Assembly: GCF_040833985.1 (NCBI RefSeq)
Contig: NZ_CP162139.1
Span: forward strand, 744,001 to 808,000
Origin: Leptospira sp. WS4.C2
GTDB lineage: Bacteria; Spirochaetota; Leptospiria; Leptospirales; Leptospiraceae
Direction of reading: 5' to 3'
Length of the DNA: 64,000 bases
Shown: piece by piece, positions 26,261-34,687 of the stretch
Numbering within the stretch: position 1 is the stretch's first letter
Layout of the letters: each line of letters opens with the position of its first letter
Position numbers and translations under genes: made by a program
Notes under the pieces: model-generated
Told to the model about the DNA's origin: nothing
Databases searched by the model: none
Seen by the model: only the letters and a program-made list of their open reading frames with translations

Positions 26261-27373
26261 ATGAACTCTAAAAAAAGAAACCTTGTTTGCCTCATCGCCC
26301 TCCTAGTCTTTTCGACAGGGGTGTATGCTGGTGCAAGGAAGACAGTATATCCGGTGGTATTTGCCCATGGGCTTTCCGGATTCGACAACTTACTCGGATA
26401 CTATTACTTTGGTAACGATTACGGTACCTTCGTGGGAGATCCTTGTGACGAGTTTTTGGAAACAGCGTGTAACGGTAGCATCCACTCCGGTCAAAAGGCA
26501 CTCGCCGCCAGTGTCACTCCCTTCCAGTCTTCGGAAGTGCGTGGGACACAGCTCGCTGACCGCATCCAAAACTACATGACTTCCACAGGAGCCACCAAGG
26601 TAAATATCATTGGTCACTCACAAGGTGGCATTGACGCAAGGAAAGCGGCCGCAGTTTTACGCGCTCGTTACGGACGTCAAGTGGTCCATGTGATGATTTC
26701 TGTATCCAGTCCTCATAGGGGATCCCCAACGGCAAAATACATTTTGGATTTAGGTCCTGGTGTGACTTCTGTCATTGATGCTCTCGCTAGACTTTTCGGA
26801 AATACCATCTATGGATCGGGAAACGATGGAGTCGCAGCGGCAAAACAATTGGTGTATAACGATTACTCTTCGACCGATGGTGTTACCACTGGAATGAAGG
26901 CATTTAACACTAATTATAATGTAAATACCAATACAGCAAACTATTGGGCATCAATCATCACTGCACAAGACAGTCTCAATACAAATCCAGCTTTGTTTTT
27001 GTTGAAAGAAGGTTTCTACAATATTGATGGTGATGGTTATTGTGTAGACGACTGTGACAATGATGGTGCTGCGGGGAAAGGTGACGGAACTCGTGGAAAC
27101 GCTGACGATGATGGTCTTGTGGGAATTAACTCCCAACAAATGGGATATCGTTTGCAATACAACGAATGTGCTATTTGTTTCGATACAATCACAGTGAATT
27201 CCACATTAGGTTATGTAAGTAACTTAAATGCACCTACATCTGCACAGATGACATCCAAATCTTCTGTTGTGAGCCAAGACCATTTAGATGTGGTTGGTGT
27301 TCCTCCAGATACATTTGATGAAGAAGAATTCTATGCATCTATCTTAGAGTTTATCGTAACCAAAGGCGGTTAA
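26261..27373 (+). CDS. Secreted triacylglycerol lipase (foldase-dependent family), copy 1
   Basis: A 370-residue lipase. A signal peptide ends at V-Y-A. Y-P-V-V-F-A-H-G-L-S-G-F-D forms the oxyanion region, G-H-S-Q-G-G-I-D carries the nucleophile Ser, D-D-D-G-L-V-G the catalytic Asp and S-Q-D-H-L-D the His. Between them (about residues 254-285) is an Asp/Gly-rich, Ca-binding-like segment not present in the second copy. A dedicated foldase gene lies 83 bp downstream, beyond a terminator. It should hydrolyse long-chain lipids outside the cell, useful since leptospires feed on fatty acids. Confidence 0.93.
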   Translation: MNSKKRNLVCLIALLVFSTGVYAGARKTVYPVVFAHGLSGFDNLLGYYYFGNDYGTFVGDPCDEFLETACNGSIHSGQKALAASVTPFQSSEVRGTQLADRIQNYMTSTGATKVNIIGHSQGGIDARKAAAVLRARYGRQVVHVMISVSSPHRGSPTAKYILDLGPGVTSVIDALARLFGNTIYGSGNDGVAAAKQLVYNDYSSTDGVTTGMKAFNTNYNVNTNTANYWASIITAQDSLNTNPALFLLKEGFYNIDGDGYCVDDCDNDGAAGKGDGTRGNADDDGLVGINSQQMGYRLQYNECAICFDTITVNSTLGYVSNLNAPTSAQMTSKSSVVSQDHLDVVGVPPDTFDEEEFYASILEFIVTKGG

Positions 27374-27382
27374 CTTAAAGAT

Positions 27383-27416
27383 CCAATAGCGGCAAATCTT
27401 TGTCGCTATTGGTTTT
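27383..27416 (+). terminator. Terminator between lipase 1 and foldase 1
   Basis: CCAATAGCG (27383-27391) and CGCTATTGG (27404-27412) form a 9-bp stem with a 12-nt loop, then TTTT. It lies between the lipase stop and the foldase start and should reduce foldase transcription relative to the lipase. Confidence 0.7.
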
Positions 27417-27456
27417 CCTAATCCAAACAAAAATTGATACCTTTTAGTTTTTCATT

Positions 27457-28494
27457 ATGATCAAAAATAAAAAAATTTTATACATTGTTCTGATATCCAC
27501 ATCCATTATTTTTCTTAGCATACTTTTCCTCCGTCCCGGAAAGGACAAAAACCAAAAAGACTTCGAGTCCATTTTAACAGAAGGGAAAACTTTTGATAGT
27601 CGTGAGCTCCCCTCACTGCCAGAAGACTATGCCGAGCATAAACTAATGGAATACTCTGTAGAAGAGATTGCACGAATTCTACAGGAAAAATATGGCAAAA
27701 ATATTGATAACCCTGCCGCTCAAATTGCGATGATTGAAGAACTGATGAAGGACCTTCCTAAACTTTACCCAAACGACTGGGTTAAGGTATTAAATCAAAT
27801 TCTTGGCTACGCTTTTCCCGATAAAGTTTTAGAACTTATGCGTATGTCTGAAAACCTCTATAATTACAATAAGTTTAGAGAATCAAACATGAGTAAGGTG
27901 GGTCTTATGTCGGACGAAGCCCGAAGACAAATGGTATGGAAAGAAAGGTATCGTTTGTTTGGCGAAAAGGCAGATCAGATTTGGGCCATGGAAAAGAAAA
28001 TGACAAACATTGGTGATGCTCTGAAACGAATCAAAGAAAGCCCAGCCGGAAACTTAGATGCCAAACTGAACAATTACTCGCAACTCCTCAGAGAACAATT
28101 TGGAAAAGAATACCCGCGCATTATGGAGAACAAACGCCAACAGCTTACAGAAGGATTTATGGTTTCTGTTCAAAAGGACTTAAAAGTTCTTTCTTACGGA
28201 GAAAGAAAATCTGCCCTGCGAGAGATCCGCTCGGCTATGGGTATGGACAGTGCTGCCCTTGGTCGATGGGATGCTTTGGAGGAGGAGAGGGAGAAGACTT
28301 GGCAAAACCAGCGGAAGTACTCCGAAAAACGCACCCAACTCTCCTCGAAAAAAAGCGGAATGACCCCAGAGGATGAGAAAGAACTAGATGGTTTGCGGAA
28401 ACAATACTTCGGAGAAGAGGCAGAAATCATCAAAAATGAAGAGGCGAGTGGATACTTTCGTGCTCAGGACGAGAGAACTTACGGTGTTAACTAA
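27457..28494 (+). CDS. Lipase chaperone (foldase), copy 1
   Basis: A 345-residue membrane-anchored, highly helical protein. One N-terminal membrane segment is at about residues 8-27, and a charged helical body follows. The repeated family motif R-L-F-G-E-K-A-D-Q-I-W-A-M-E and the C-terminal Y-F-G-E-E-A-E-I-I are typical of lipase-specific foldases. It folds its lipase in the periplasm before export. Similarity to the second foldase is mainly in these motifs, so the two pairs may be specific. Confidence 0.8.
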   Translation: MIKNKKILYIVLISTSIIFLSILFLRPGKDKNQKDFESILTEGKTFDSRELPSLPEDYAEHKLMEYSVEEIARILQEKYGKNIDNPAAQIAMIEELMKDLPKLYPNDWVKVLNQILGYAFPDKVLELMRMSENLYNYNKFRESNMSKVGLMSDEARRQMVWKERYRLFGEKADQIWAMEKKMTNIGDALKRIKESPAGNLDAKLNNYSQLLREQFGKEYPRIMENKRQQLTEGFMVSVQKDLKVLSYGERKSALREIRSAMGMDSAALGRWDALEEEREKTWQNQRKYSEKRTQLSSKKSGMTPEDEKELDGLRKQYFGEEAEIIKNEEASGYFRAQDERTYGVN

Positions 28495-28596
28495 GAACAT
28501 TGTTCCGAAACATTTGACTTAATATTGCCATAAGTTATTGACTCATGTCATTCTTATCCACATATATTGTAAAAACATAGAAAGTTCAGGTGAAAT

Positions 28597-29508
28597 ATGA
28601 AAAAGAAAATTATGATTGGGTTTTTAGCGACCCTTCTCTCCGTCCCCACCTCCGGTCTGTTTGCCGGTCCTCTTGATGGTCAGTGCATTGCACTCGTTCA
28701 TGGAATCCTTGGTTTTGATGACACACAAGGACTCGCAGGTGGACTCGTAAAGTATTGGGGAGGCCTTGACGGTTACCTTCGTAGCCAAGGTGCGAAAGTT
28801 ACCACACCAGGAAGTTCTGCCACAAATTCCATTCCTACTCGCGCAAGCCAAATCCAATCTTCTGTTTCCACTTGGATGACAGCAAACGGTTGTTCTAAGG
28901 TGCACTTGATGGGCCATAGCCAAGGTGGACTTGTCATTCGATATATGGTTTCCAACTTAGGTTTTTCTGGAAAAACACAAACAGTTACTACAATCAACTC
29001 CCTTCACCAAGGGGCTCCGATGGCTGATATCGTTCTAGGAGTGATTCCTAGTTGGTTACAACCATTCGCAAACTCTGCACTCAGTTTACTTGCAAAATTA
29101 GTTTACCGTGATGGTCGTCCGCAAGATGTCATCGCTATGGGTAAATCACTCACTGTAAGTTACGTGAAGACTTTCAATACAAATTCACCTAACAAAACAG
29201 GAATCAAATACTACTCTTATGGAAGTCAAATGGCTTGGGCTGACCTCATCCAACACCCGATCATGGCACTCACTCACCCAATCACTTGGGCAGGTGGTTT
29301 GTTTTATGGTCTTGGTGGTGCTAATGATGGTGTGGTTCCACTCAACTCTCAAAAATGGGGAGCTTGGAAAGGAACACCTTCTTCTTATTGGTTTGCAACA
29401 GGAATTGACCACTTACAAGCAACTAACTTGGCTTGGAGCGGACAAACCTACTACGATGTGCAAGGTTGGTACTTAAACATCGCGAAAAACGCAAAAGCTG
29501 GTTTATAA
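28597..29508 (+). CDS. Secreted triacylglycerol lipase, copy 2
   Basis: A 303-residue lipase. The signal peptide ends at L-F-A. Motifs: I-A-L-V-H-G-I-L-G-F-D-D (oxyanion), M-G-H-S-Q-G-G-L-V-I-R-Y (nucleophile), A-N-D-G-V-V-P-L-N-S-Q-K-W-G (Asp) and G-I-D-H-L-Q (His). It is nearer in length and sequence to the Pseudomonas/Burkholderia type than copy 1. It has AGGTGA upstream as its ribosome binding site and a terminator downstream. Its foldase gene follows. Confidence 0.95.
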   Translation: MKKKIMIGFLATLLSVPTSGLFAGPLDGQCIALVHGILGFDDTQGLAGGLVKYWGGLDGYLRSQGAKVTTPGSSATNSIPTRASQIQSSVSTWMTANGCSKVHLMGHSQGGLVIRYMVSNLGFSGKTQTVTTINSLHQGAPMADIVLGVIPSWLQPFANSALSLLAKLVYRDGRPQDVIAMGKSLTVSYVKTFNTNSPNKTGIKYYSYGSQMAWADLIQHPIMALTHPITWAGGLFYGLGGANDGVVPLNSQKWGAWKGTPSSYWFATGIDHLQATNLAWSGQTYYDVQGWYLNIAKNAKAGL

Positions 29509-29520
29509 AAAACCTCTTCC

Positions 29521-29549
29521 AAAAGCCGGATCACCAGTCCGGCTTTTTT
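29521..29549 (+). terminator. Strong terminator between lipase 2 and foldase 2
   Basis: AAAAGCCGGA (29521-29530) and TCCGGCTTTT (29538-29547) form a 10-bp stem with a 7-nt loop and the T-run continues to 29549. It lies 12 bp after the lipase stop and before the foldase gene, the same arrangement as in the first pair. Confidence 0.85.
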
Positions 29550-29602
29550 ATTTCTAAATAACTTTTCATCTAAATTCCTCATTAGGTTTCAATACAGTCA
29601 GA

Positions 29603-30625
29603 ATGGATTTCAAAAAAATTATTATCATTGTTGTTATATTTCTTATCTTCTTTTTAGGTTTGTTATACTTTTTAAAACAAGACTCCACCACGAATCAATC
29701 CAAAAGCTCACTCAGTCCAGAAGAACAAATGGCCATGGAGAGAATCTCACCTCTTGGAACGGGGGAAGGTTTTTGGGAAGAAGCCATATCTCCCTTTCGG
29801 GAAGATAGAACTAAACCCTACTTAGAGTTGTTAGACGATCTAAAATCAGGAAAGGTCAATTTTGTTTGGGAAGTCTGGGCACTCAGACGTAAGTGCAAGG
29901 CAGAATACACTCCTGACCAGTGTAATGCAACAATCCTTGCTTACATTGATGCGGAATATGAATCTCCTGATAAAGAAAAAGTAAAAGATCTCTTTCTCTC
30001 ATACTTTCGTTATGAAGAAGAGTATAGAAAATGGGAACAACCGACGGATTTATCTTTTGTTGAATTGTATGAAAAAATTAAATCTAAACGAAGGGATGTC
30101 TTAAACGATAAGGCGGATTTGATATTTGGAATGGAAGAATCTCAAGTTTCCTTTTTGGAAGGGACCCAAAATTTCATCAAACAAACAGCAAACCTACCAA
30201 CAGAACAACGGGTAAAACAGTTTGAAGACTTAAAGAAAAAAACTTACGGAACCTATTACGATGCACTTGTTTCCAGAGAAGACAAGTTTGATCACTACCA
30301 ATTGGAAATGAGCCTTCGTGATAAAGAATTCAATGCGATAACCGATCCCAAAGAAAAAGAAAAATATTTAAATCGAATCGAAACTAAATACTTCGGAAAG
30401 GAACGAGCAGCTAGTTTGGCGGAAGAACGAACAAAGGAAGCCAAGTTTCACGAATCTATTTCCAAGTATGAATCGAAAGAAAAAGAATTTTTAAGAGAAA
30501 ATACCAATCTTTCTGCCTCTGAAAAGGAAAAGAAACTCAAAGACTTACGCATTCAATTGTTAGGTTCAGAAGAAGAAGCAGATGCCTATATTAGGCGGAA
30601 GAATATAGAAGAAGCGGGGAAATAA
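29603..30625 (+). CDS. Lipase chaperone (foldase), copy 2
   Basis: A 340-residue protein with one N-terminal membrane helix (about 5-25), then a charged helical domain. It has D-L-F-L-S-Y-F-R-Y-E-E-E-Y, I-F-G-M-E-E-S-Q, K-Y-F-G-K-E-R and a terminal L-L-G-S-E-E-E-A motif, the spaced-helix pattern of lipase-specific foldases. The canonical R-x-x-F-D-Y motif is not intact. Position after lipase 2 supports the call. A hairpin-T terminator follows the stop. Confidence 0.8.
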   Translation: MDFKKIIIIVVIFLIFFLGLLYFLKQDSTTNQSKSSLSPEEQMAMERISPLGTGEGFWEEAISPFREDRTKPYLELLDDLKSGKVNFVWEVWALRRKCKAEYTPDQCNATILAYIDAEYESPDKEKVKDLFLSYFRYEEEYRKWEQPTDLSFVELYEKIKSKRRDVLNDKADLIFGMEESQVSFLEGTQNFIKQTANLPTEQRVKQFEDLKKKTYGTYYDALVSREDKFDHYQLEMSLRDKEFNAITDPKEKEKYLNRIETKYFGKERAASLAEERTKEAKFHESISKYESKEKEFLRENTNLSASEKEKKLKDLRIQLLGSEEEADAYIRRKNIEEAGK

Positions 30626-30647
30626 CCCCCCGCCTCATCGTTTTTTT
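30614..30647 (+). terminator. Terminator after foldase 2
   Basis: GCGGGG (30614-30619) pairs with CCCCGC (30628-30633) around the stop codon, and a run of seven T follows at 30641-30647 after a short spacer. It ends the plus-strand lipase cluster before the convergent DUF4015 gene. Confidence 0.6.
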
Positions 30648-30678
30648 AAGTGGATTGTTTCGTTTAGGAAAAGATCCA

Positions 30679-31641
30679 CTACTTACCGTTTTGACTTACC
30701 TTTTGGTTGTTGGGAGTGGGTTCCGATTTGTATTTTTCGTAGGCATTCATAGTATCAATGTATTCATTTCCGGCATTCCAAACAATAAATCCATGCCCTA
30801 AAGAATCTTTTGCGCCTTGCATTTGAACTTTGATATAGTCCGTATAACTGAGTTTACTCGGGGCCACCATCATATTGAATCCTTGTACCCAAGCGATGGC
30901 TTTGGTTCCTTGTTTGGCACGTTTGACTGTCAAATCGAGTCCGTCTTTGATCGTCCCATATGGGTCAGCTACTCGTTTTGTAAGTCCATAAAAATGGGAT
31001 GGATATAACATCGGGTAAAGTCCATTTAGTTCTTCACTAAATGGTTCTACTTTTTGACCAATCACATCATTTTCGATAAATGGAACTCTCCCAAATACAT
31101 CGGCAGTCCAACGTGTGTCTTTAGAACAACTGTCTTTAGTTTTTTCTTTATGATCTTTGATGATTCCGAGAATAGATTCGTAACGTTTTTCATAACTCAT
31201 GCTGAAGTTAGTTCCGCCATCCGCATATCGGATATAATCTAACTGGATTTCCGGGAATCCTAATTCACAAGCTTTTCTTATTGATTTTTGAATCGATGCC
31301 ATTAAATTTGTGTTAGGTTTTTTTTCAGTTAGGCCACCTTCAAAATTGACTACACGTGCCACCATATAAAAACCAAGGGCTTTTGCCTCTGCTACTTGCT
31401 CTGGAGTTGGTGGGTGTGGTTGCATATCCACAACAGCAGCATTCATCCCGGCATCCTTCATCACTTGGAAAAGTAGGCTCCACCGTTTTTTATCCCGTAT
31501 GGTTTTTGTATTGATATAAAGTCCTTCGATGAAATCGGGAGTGTTCCCTGGGGAATCAGAATTTTGTCTCTTCTCGATCTTGGATGTCGACTGACAAGAT
31601 AGGAAGAATAGAATGAGGACCAAAAGAGTGAATTGTTTCAT
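30679..31641 (-). CDS. DUF4015-family putative glycoside hydrolase lipoprotein
   Basis: A 320-residue lipoprotein with the signal ending L-S-C-Q-S. The domain has G-L-Y-I-N-T-K-T-I-R-D, M-N-A-A-V-V-D-M-Q-P and P-E-I-Q-L-D-Y-I-R-Y, then W-T-A-D-V-F-G, a TIM-barrel pattern. In this family acidic residues at strand ends (here in V-D-M-Q and L-D-Y-I-R-Y) suggest hydrolase activity, but the substrate is unknown. A hairpin between it and the foldase gene probably ends both transcripts. The next gene diverges 23 bp upstream. Confidence 0.82.
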   Translation of the reverse strand: MKQFTLLVLILFFLSCQSTSKIEKRQNSDSPGNTPDFIEGLYINTKTIRDKKRWSLLFQVMKDAGMNAAVVDMQPHPPTPEQVAEAKALGFYMVARVVNFEGGLTEKKPNTNLMASIQKSIRKACELGFPEIQLDYIRYADGGTNFSMSYEKRYESILGIIKDHKEKTKDSCSKDTRWTADVFGRVPFIENDVIGQKVEPFSEELNGLYPMLYPSHFYGLTKRVADPYGTIKDGLDLTVKRAKQGTKAIAWVQGFNMMVAPSKLSYTDYIKVQMQGAKDSLGHGFIVWNAGNEYIDTMNAYEKYKSEPTPNNQKVSQNGK

Positions 31642-31664
31642 GGTAGTAATGACAAGATTTTGAT

Positions 31665-32291
31665 TTGGTTCGGAAAATTCAAATCGAATCGATTGACGAA
31701 AATAACCAACCCCAAGAAAATTTGGGCATGTTAGAAATTTCCAATGACTTCAATTTGAAATCCTATGGTCGGTTTCCAGAAGAACTGTCAGATCCAAAAA
31801 ATTTTAAAGATCGTATGGTGGAAGTTTCCCGCCTTTTCCAAGCAATGGGCGAATCCTATTTACAACATTTAGGTGATGATTCCAAAATCAGCGGTTCTGA
31901 GAAAAAGAACCTCATTGAGTTTTTGGAGAATATTTTACTGGTTCTTGTGATGCTTCGTAAAATTGATTTTTCACCGACCGATGAGGAAACTTATATTCGA
32001 AAGGATAGGGGACTCTTTGAACTTCGTTTACGGTTTACCGAAGGATCTGTTTGGGAACTCACTGGTTCCATCAAACCTGAGTATCAAATGAAACAAAGGC
32101 TATTTAAGGAATGGTTCAATACAACCTTTTCCACAGAGATTAAAACGTTCTATGCGGTTTATGGAAGTGCGGGAATGGACAAAGTCATTAATCCTGATGA
32201 GAAGGTGCAGATCACAAAACAAATCGACCGTATCATTGCAGAGATTGTGGAAATGATTGTGTTTATTGAAAGATTTATGTTGTTTCAATAA
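31665..32291 (+). CDS. Hypothetical protein, alpha-helical, TTG start
   Basis: A 208-residue protein without signal or membrane segments. TTG at 31665 gives the full frame; ATG at 31725 would drop 20 residues. No family is recognised. The central part has helical, acidic-aromatic segments (F-L-E-N-I-L-L-V-L-V-M-L) and an ending I-V-F-I-E-R-F-M-L-F-Q. Its promoter must lie inside the divergent DUF4015 gene or overlap its start, since only 23 bp separate them. It precedes the second HDAC-like gene by about 50 bp. Confidence 0.7.
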   Translation: MVRKIQIESIDENNQPQENLGMLEISNDFNLKSYGRFPEELSDPKNFKDRMVEVSRLFQAMGESYLQHLGDDSKISGSEKKNLIEFLENILLVLVMLRKIDFSPTDEETYIRKDRGLFELRLRFTEGSVWELTGSIKPEYQMKQRLFKEWFNTTFSTEIKTFYAVYGSAGMDKVINPDEKVQITKQIDRIIAEIVEMIVFIERFMLFQ

Positions 32292-32341
32292 AGTGATTTC
32301 GGTGGCAGAGTTGATTGTTTTGAATTCAAATGGAGGGACGA

Positions 32342-33283
32342 ATGGAGCCTTTAAAAACAGGAATCACTTTTCATGAAGAATTTCTAAAACACAATACGGG
32401 GCCAGGGCATCCAGAAACACACGTCCGTTTGGAATCCATTTTGGATTATTTGAGTGATTTGCCTTCAAAGAACTTTCTTTGGAAAAAAGATTTCAAAGAA
32501 GCCCCACTTTCCATCATTTCTTCTGTCCATGATCCAAATTACATTCGTTTGGTGGGACATACATGTGAAGAAAAAGGATCTGGATATTTGGATGGAGATA
32601 CAGTTTTTTCTTCACATTCTTTTACTGCTGCAAGTCTTGCTGTTGGTGCCGGCCTCTACTTAGCTGATGAAGTTCTTTTGGGGAACTTAAAAAATGGAAT
32701 GGCACTCGTTCGTCCTCCCGGGCATCATGCAGAGTCGGACCATGCTATGGGTTTTTGTATTTTTAATAACATCGCTGTTACGGCCAAGTATCTTCAATCC
32801 AAGGGGATCAAACGGATTTTAATTTTGGATTGGGATGTACATCATGGAAATGGCACCCAACACCAGTTTTACGAAGATGATTCTGTTTACTTTGTGTCTC
32901 TCCATCAGTATCCTTTTTATCCAGGTACAGGGTCAATGTCCGAACGGGGAAAGGGAAAGGGACTTGGAACCACTCTCAATTTTCCTTTGGCACGGGGTGC
33001 AGGGGAATCTGAATACCTACCGAGTTTTGCATCCATTCATCGCGAAATGGAAAAATTCCAACCAGAGTTTGTTTTAATTTCAGCAGGGTTTGATGCTCAC
33101 ATAGATGATCCGTTAGGTGGTATGAATCTCCCCACTTCCTCTTATGAAATTTTTACCAAGGAAGTCAAAAAAATTGCGGATACCTATGCAAACGGAAAAC
33201 TCATATCCTTTTTAGAGGGAGGATATGATTTCCAAGCATTGGGAGAATCGGTAAAGTTACACCTGGAAACGTTGGCCACTTAA
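32342..33283 (+). CDS. Histone deacetylase-superfamily protein (2)
   Basis: A 313-residue deacetylase-like enzyme. ATG at 32342 has GGAGGG 4 bp upstream, so it is preferred to the in-frame ATG at 32330, which contains that site. Motifs: H-H-A-E-S-D-H-A-M-G-F-C-I-F-N-N-I-A, L-D-W-D-V-H-H-G-N-G-T-Q and S-A-G-F-D-A-H-I-D-D-P-L-G. The Zn ligands (Asp, His, Asp) are all present. It belongs to the acetoin-utilisation/acetylpolyamine-like branch. It differs clearly from the copy at 14437. The stop overlaps the convergent gene by 4 bp. Confidence 0.92.
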   Translation: MEPLKTGITFHEEFLKHNTGPGHPETHVRLESILDYLSDLPSKNFLWKKDFKEAPLSIISSVHDPNYIRLVGHTCEEKGSGYLDGDTVFSSHSFTAASLAVGAGLYLADEVLLGNLKNGMALVRPPGHHAESDHAMGFCIFNNIAVTAKYLQSKGIKRILILDWDVHHGNGTQHQFYEDDSVYFVSLHQYPFYPGTGSMSERGKGKGLGTTLNFPLARGAGESEYLPSFASIHREMEKFQPEFVLISAGFDAHIDDPLGGMNLPTSSYEIFTKEVKKIADTYANGKLISFLEGGYDFQALGESVKLHLETLAT

Positions 33284-34563
33284 GTTCCATCGGCCGGCTC
33301 CACACCGAAGACTACCTTTACCCAATGGATGAGGGGTCTTGCACTTATAATAGAAAAATGATTTTGTTTATTTAACTCAAGTGTTCGTAAGGCGGGATTT
33401 GTTTTTTTGTTAAAAACCTTATCAGTTAAGTAGGTGAGACTTTTTTTCTCAACAATCCCATCACCGAGGAAATTTTGTAGAGGATTCTCAGTTCCTTCCA
33501 TTAGAGCATAAGCTTGGTAAACATCCATATCATCTAATTCACCAAAATAGGTTTCTCCGAAGTAACCGGAGATGGTTTCCATCCATCCTTTTTCTTCTTT
33601 GCGAATTAGTCCGAATGATAAGTCTTTGATGGCATCACTACGAAGGTTACCAATCATCCCAATGATCTTAAGTGCCACATTGGGACTTTTTTCGAATAAA
33701 AATCCGAGCCAAAATCCAATTTTTTCTAAATACGAACCTTTGTTTGGTGCTGCAATGAGGGCAATCTTCCCAAACTTGTGCATCCATTCTTTGTTTTCTA
33801 ATTTGGCATGGTAGAGGCAAGACCGAAAGATAAGGCACCCTAAACTATAACAAACAATATCTGGTTTGGCATCTGGATCTTCATTAAAGAAGACATCCAA
33901 TAGATGCATCAGTTTTTTCCCATTTTCATGAATGGGGAGTCCATGATTGTATCTCAAATAAAATGGATAGTATCCTGCTTCTTGTAAATCAGTGGCAAGT
34001 CCAGGAGATGTAATTTTTCTATCTTTGTATTCTACTGTTTGTTCCTGCCAAACTGTTTCGTCAGTAAAAAGACCCGGCAGGAAAAGAACTGATTTTGATT
34101 TTTTAGAATTTCTAAATTCGGCAATCGTTTCCTTGGCGGAAATGTCTTTGCCAATCGTTCGAAAACTCATATCAATTTTTGTGAGTTTGAATTTTTGATT
34201 GTGGGAACTTCCGAGAATACTGGAAACCATGCGGTTATCAAAAACCATATCATCACTTTTTTGGGCAGTAAGTTCCACTTTGAAGAGAGCTTTGTCAAAG
34301 GCCTGGTTTGTTTGTTCTATGGTTTTTTGTAAACTTTCATTGGATTTGTGGCCGGTTTCTTTGACTTGGACTCCCGCCTTTTGTAAGGCTTCTCTCCATT
34401 CCGGTTTGTAAAAAAAAGCATTGGAAAGTAGATCTAATCCTCCACCTGTGCTCGTTAGGCTTCCTTTCACTAAAAATTGAATGCCTTTGAGTAGAGAGTC
34501 GGTTGTCTTTTGTGTGAGAGAAACTGTTTTTCCGGCGAGGGAATTGATTAGGATTTGGATCAC
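33280..34563 (-). CDS. Alpha/beta hydrolase, putative lipase/esterase
   Basis: A 427-residue hydrolase. About 150 N-terminal residues form a helical extension with no signal peptide. Then comes the fold with F-L-P-G-L-F-T-D-E-T-V-W, Y-L-R-Y-N-H-G-L, the nucleophile in V-C-Y-S-L-G-C-L, and I-A-A-P-N-K-G-S-Y; a C-terminal H-F-S-I supplies a candidate His. The G-x-S-x-G motif is altered to C-x-S-x-G, as in PGAP1-like and some bacterial lipases. The substrate is unknown. Confidence 0.78.
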   Translation of the reverse strand: MIQILINSLAGKTVSLTQKTTDSLLKGIQFLVKGSLTSTGGGLDLLSNAFFYKPEWREALQKAGVQVKETGHKSNESLQKTIEQTNQAFDKALFKVELTAQKSDDMVFDNRMVSSILGSSHNQKFKLTKIDMSFRTIGKDISAKETIAEFRNSKKSKSVLFLPGLFTDETVWQEQTVEYKDRKITSPGLATDLQEAGYYPFYLRYNHGLPIHENGKKLMHLLDVFFNEDPDAKPDIVCYSLGCLIFRSCLYHAKLENKEWMHKFGKIALIAAPNKGSYLEKIGFWLGFLFEKSPNVALKIIGMIGNLRSDAIKDLSFGLIRKEEKGWMETISGYFGETYFGELDDMDVYQAYALMEGTENPLQNFLGDGIVEKKSLTYLTDKVFNKKTNPALRTLELNKQNHFSIISARPLIHWVKVVFGVEPADGT

Positions 34564-34597
34564 GGGGAAAGATTGTAACCGAATATCTTTGGAAAGC

Positions 34598-34628
34598 GAG
34601 AAGAAAAAGGGAGCCTTTTCTCTTTTCT
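34598..34628 (-). terminator. Probable terminator after the DUF1554 gene
   Basis: An imperfect stem of GAGAAGAAAAAGG (34598-34610) with CCTTTTCTCTTTTCT (34614-34628) around a 3-nt loop. On the minus strand it continues into pyrimidine-rich T-tracts. It sits 60 bp after the DUF1554 stop codon. Confidence 0.4.
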
Positions 34629-34687
34629 AAAGTTCTGAATTGAATCCCTATAGGCGAGTACGGATAAGTATTCTAAATTTGAATCTA

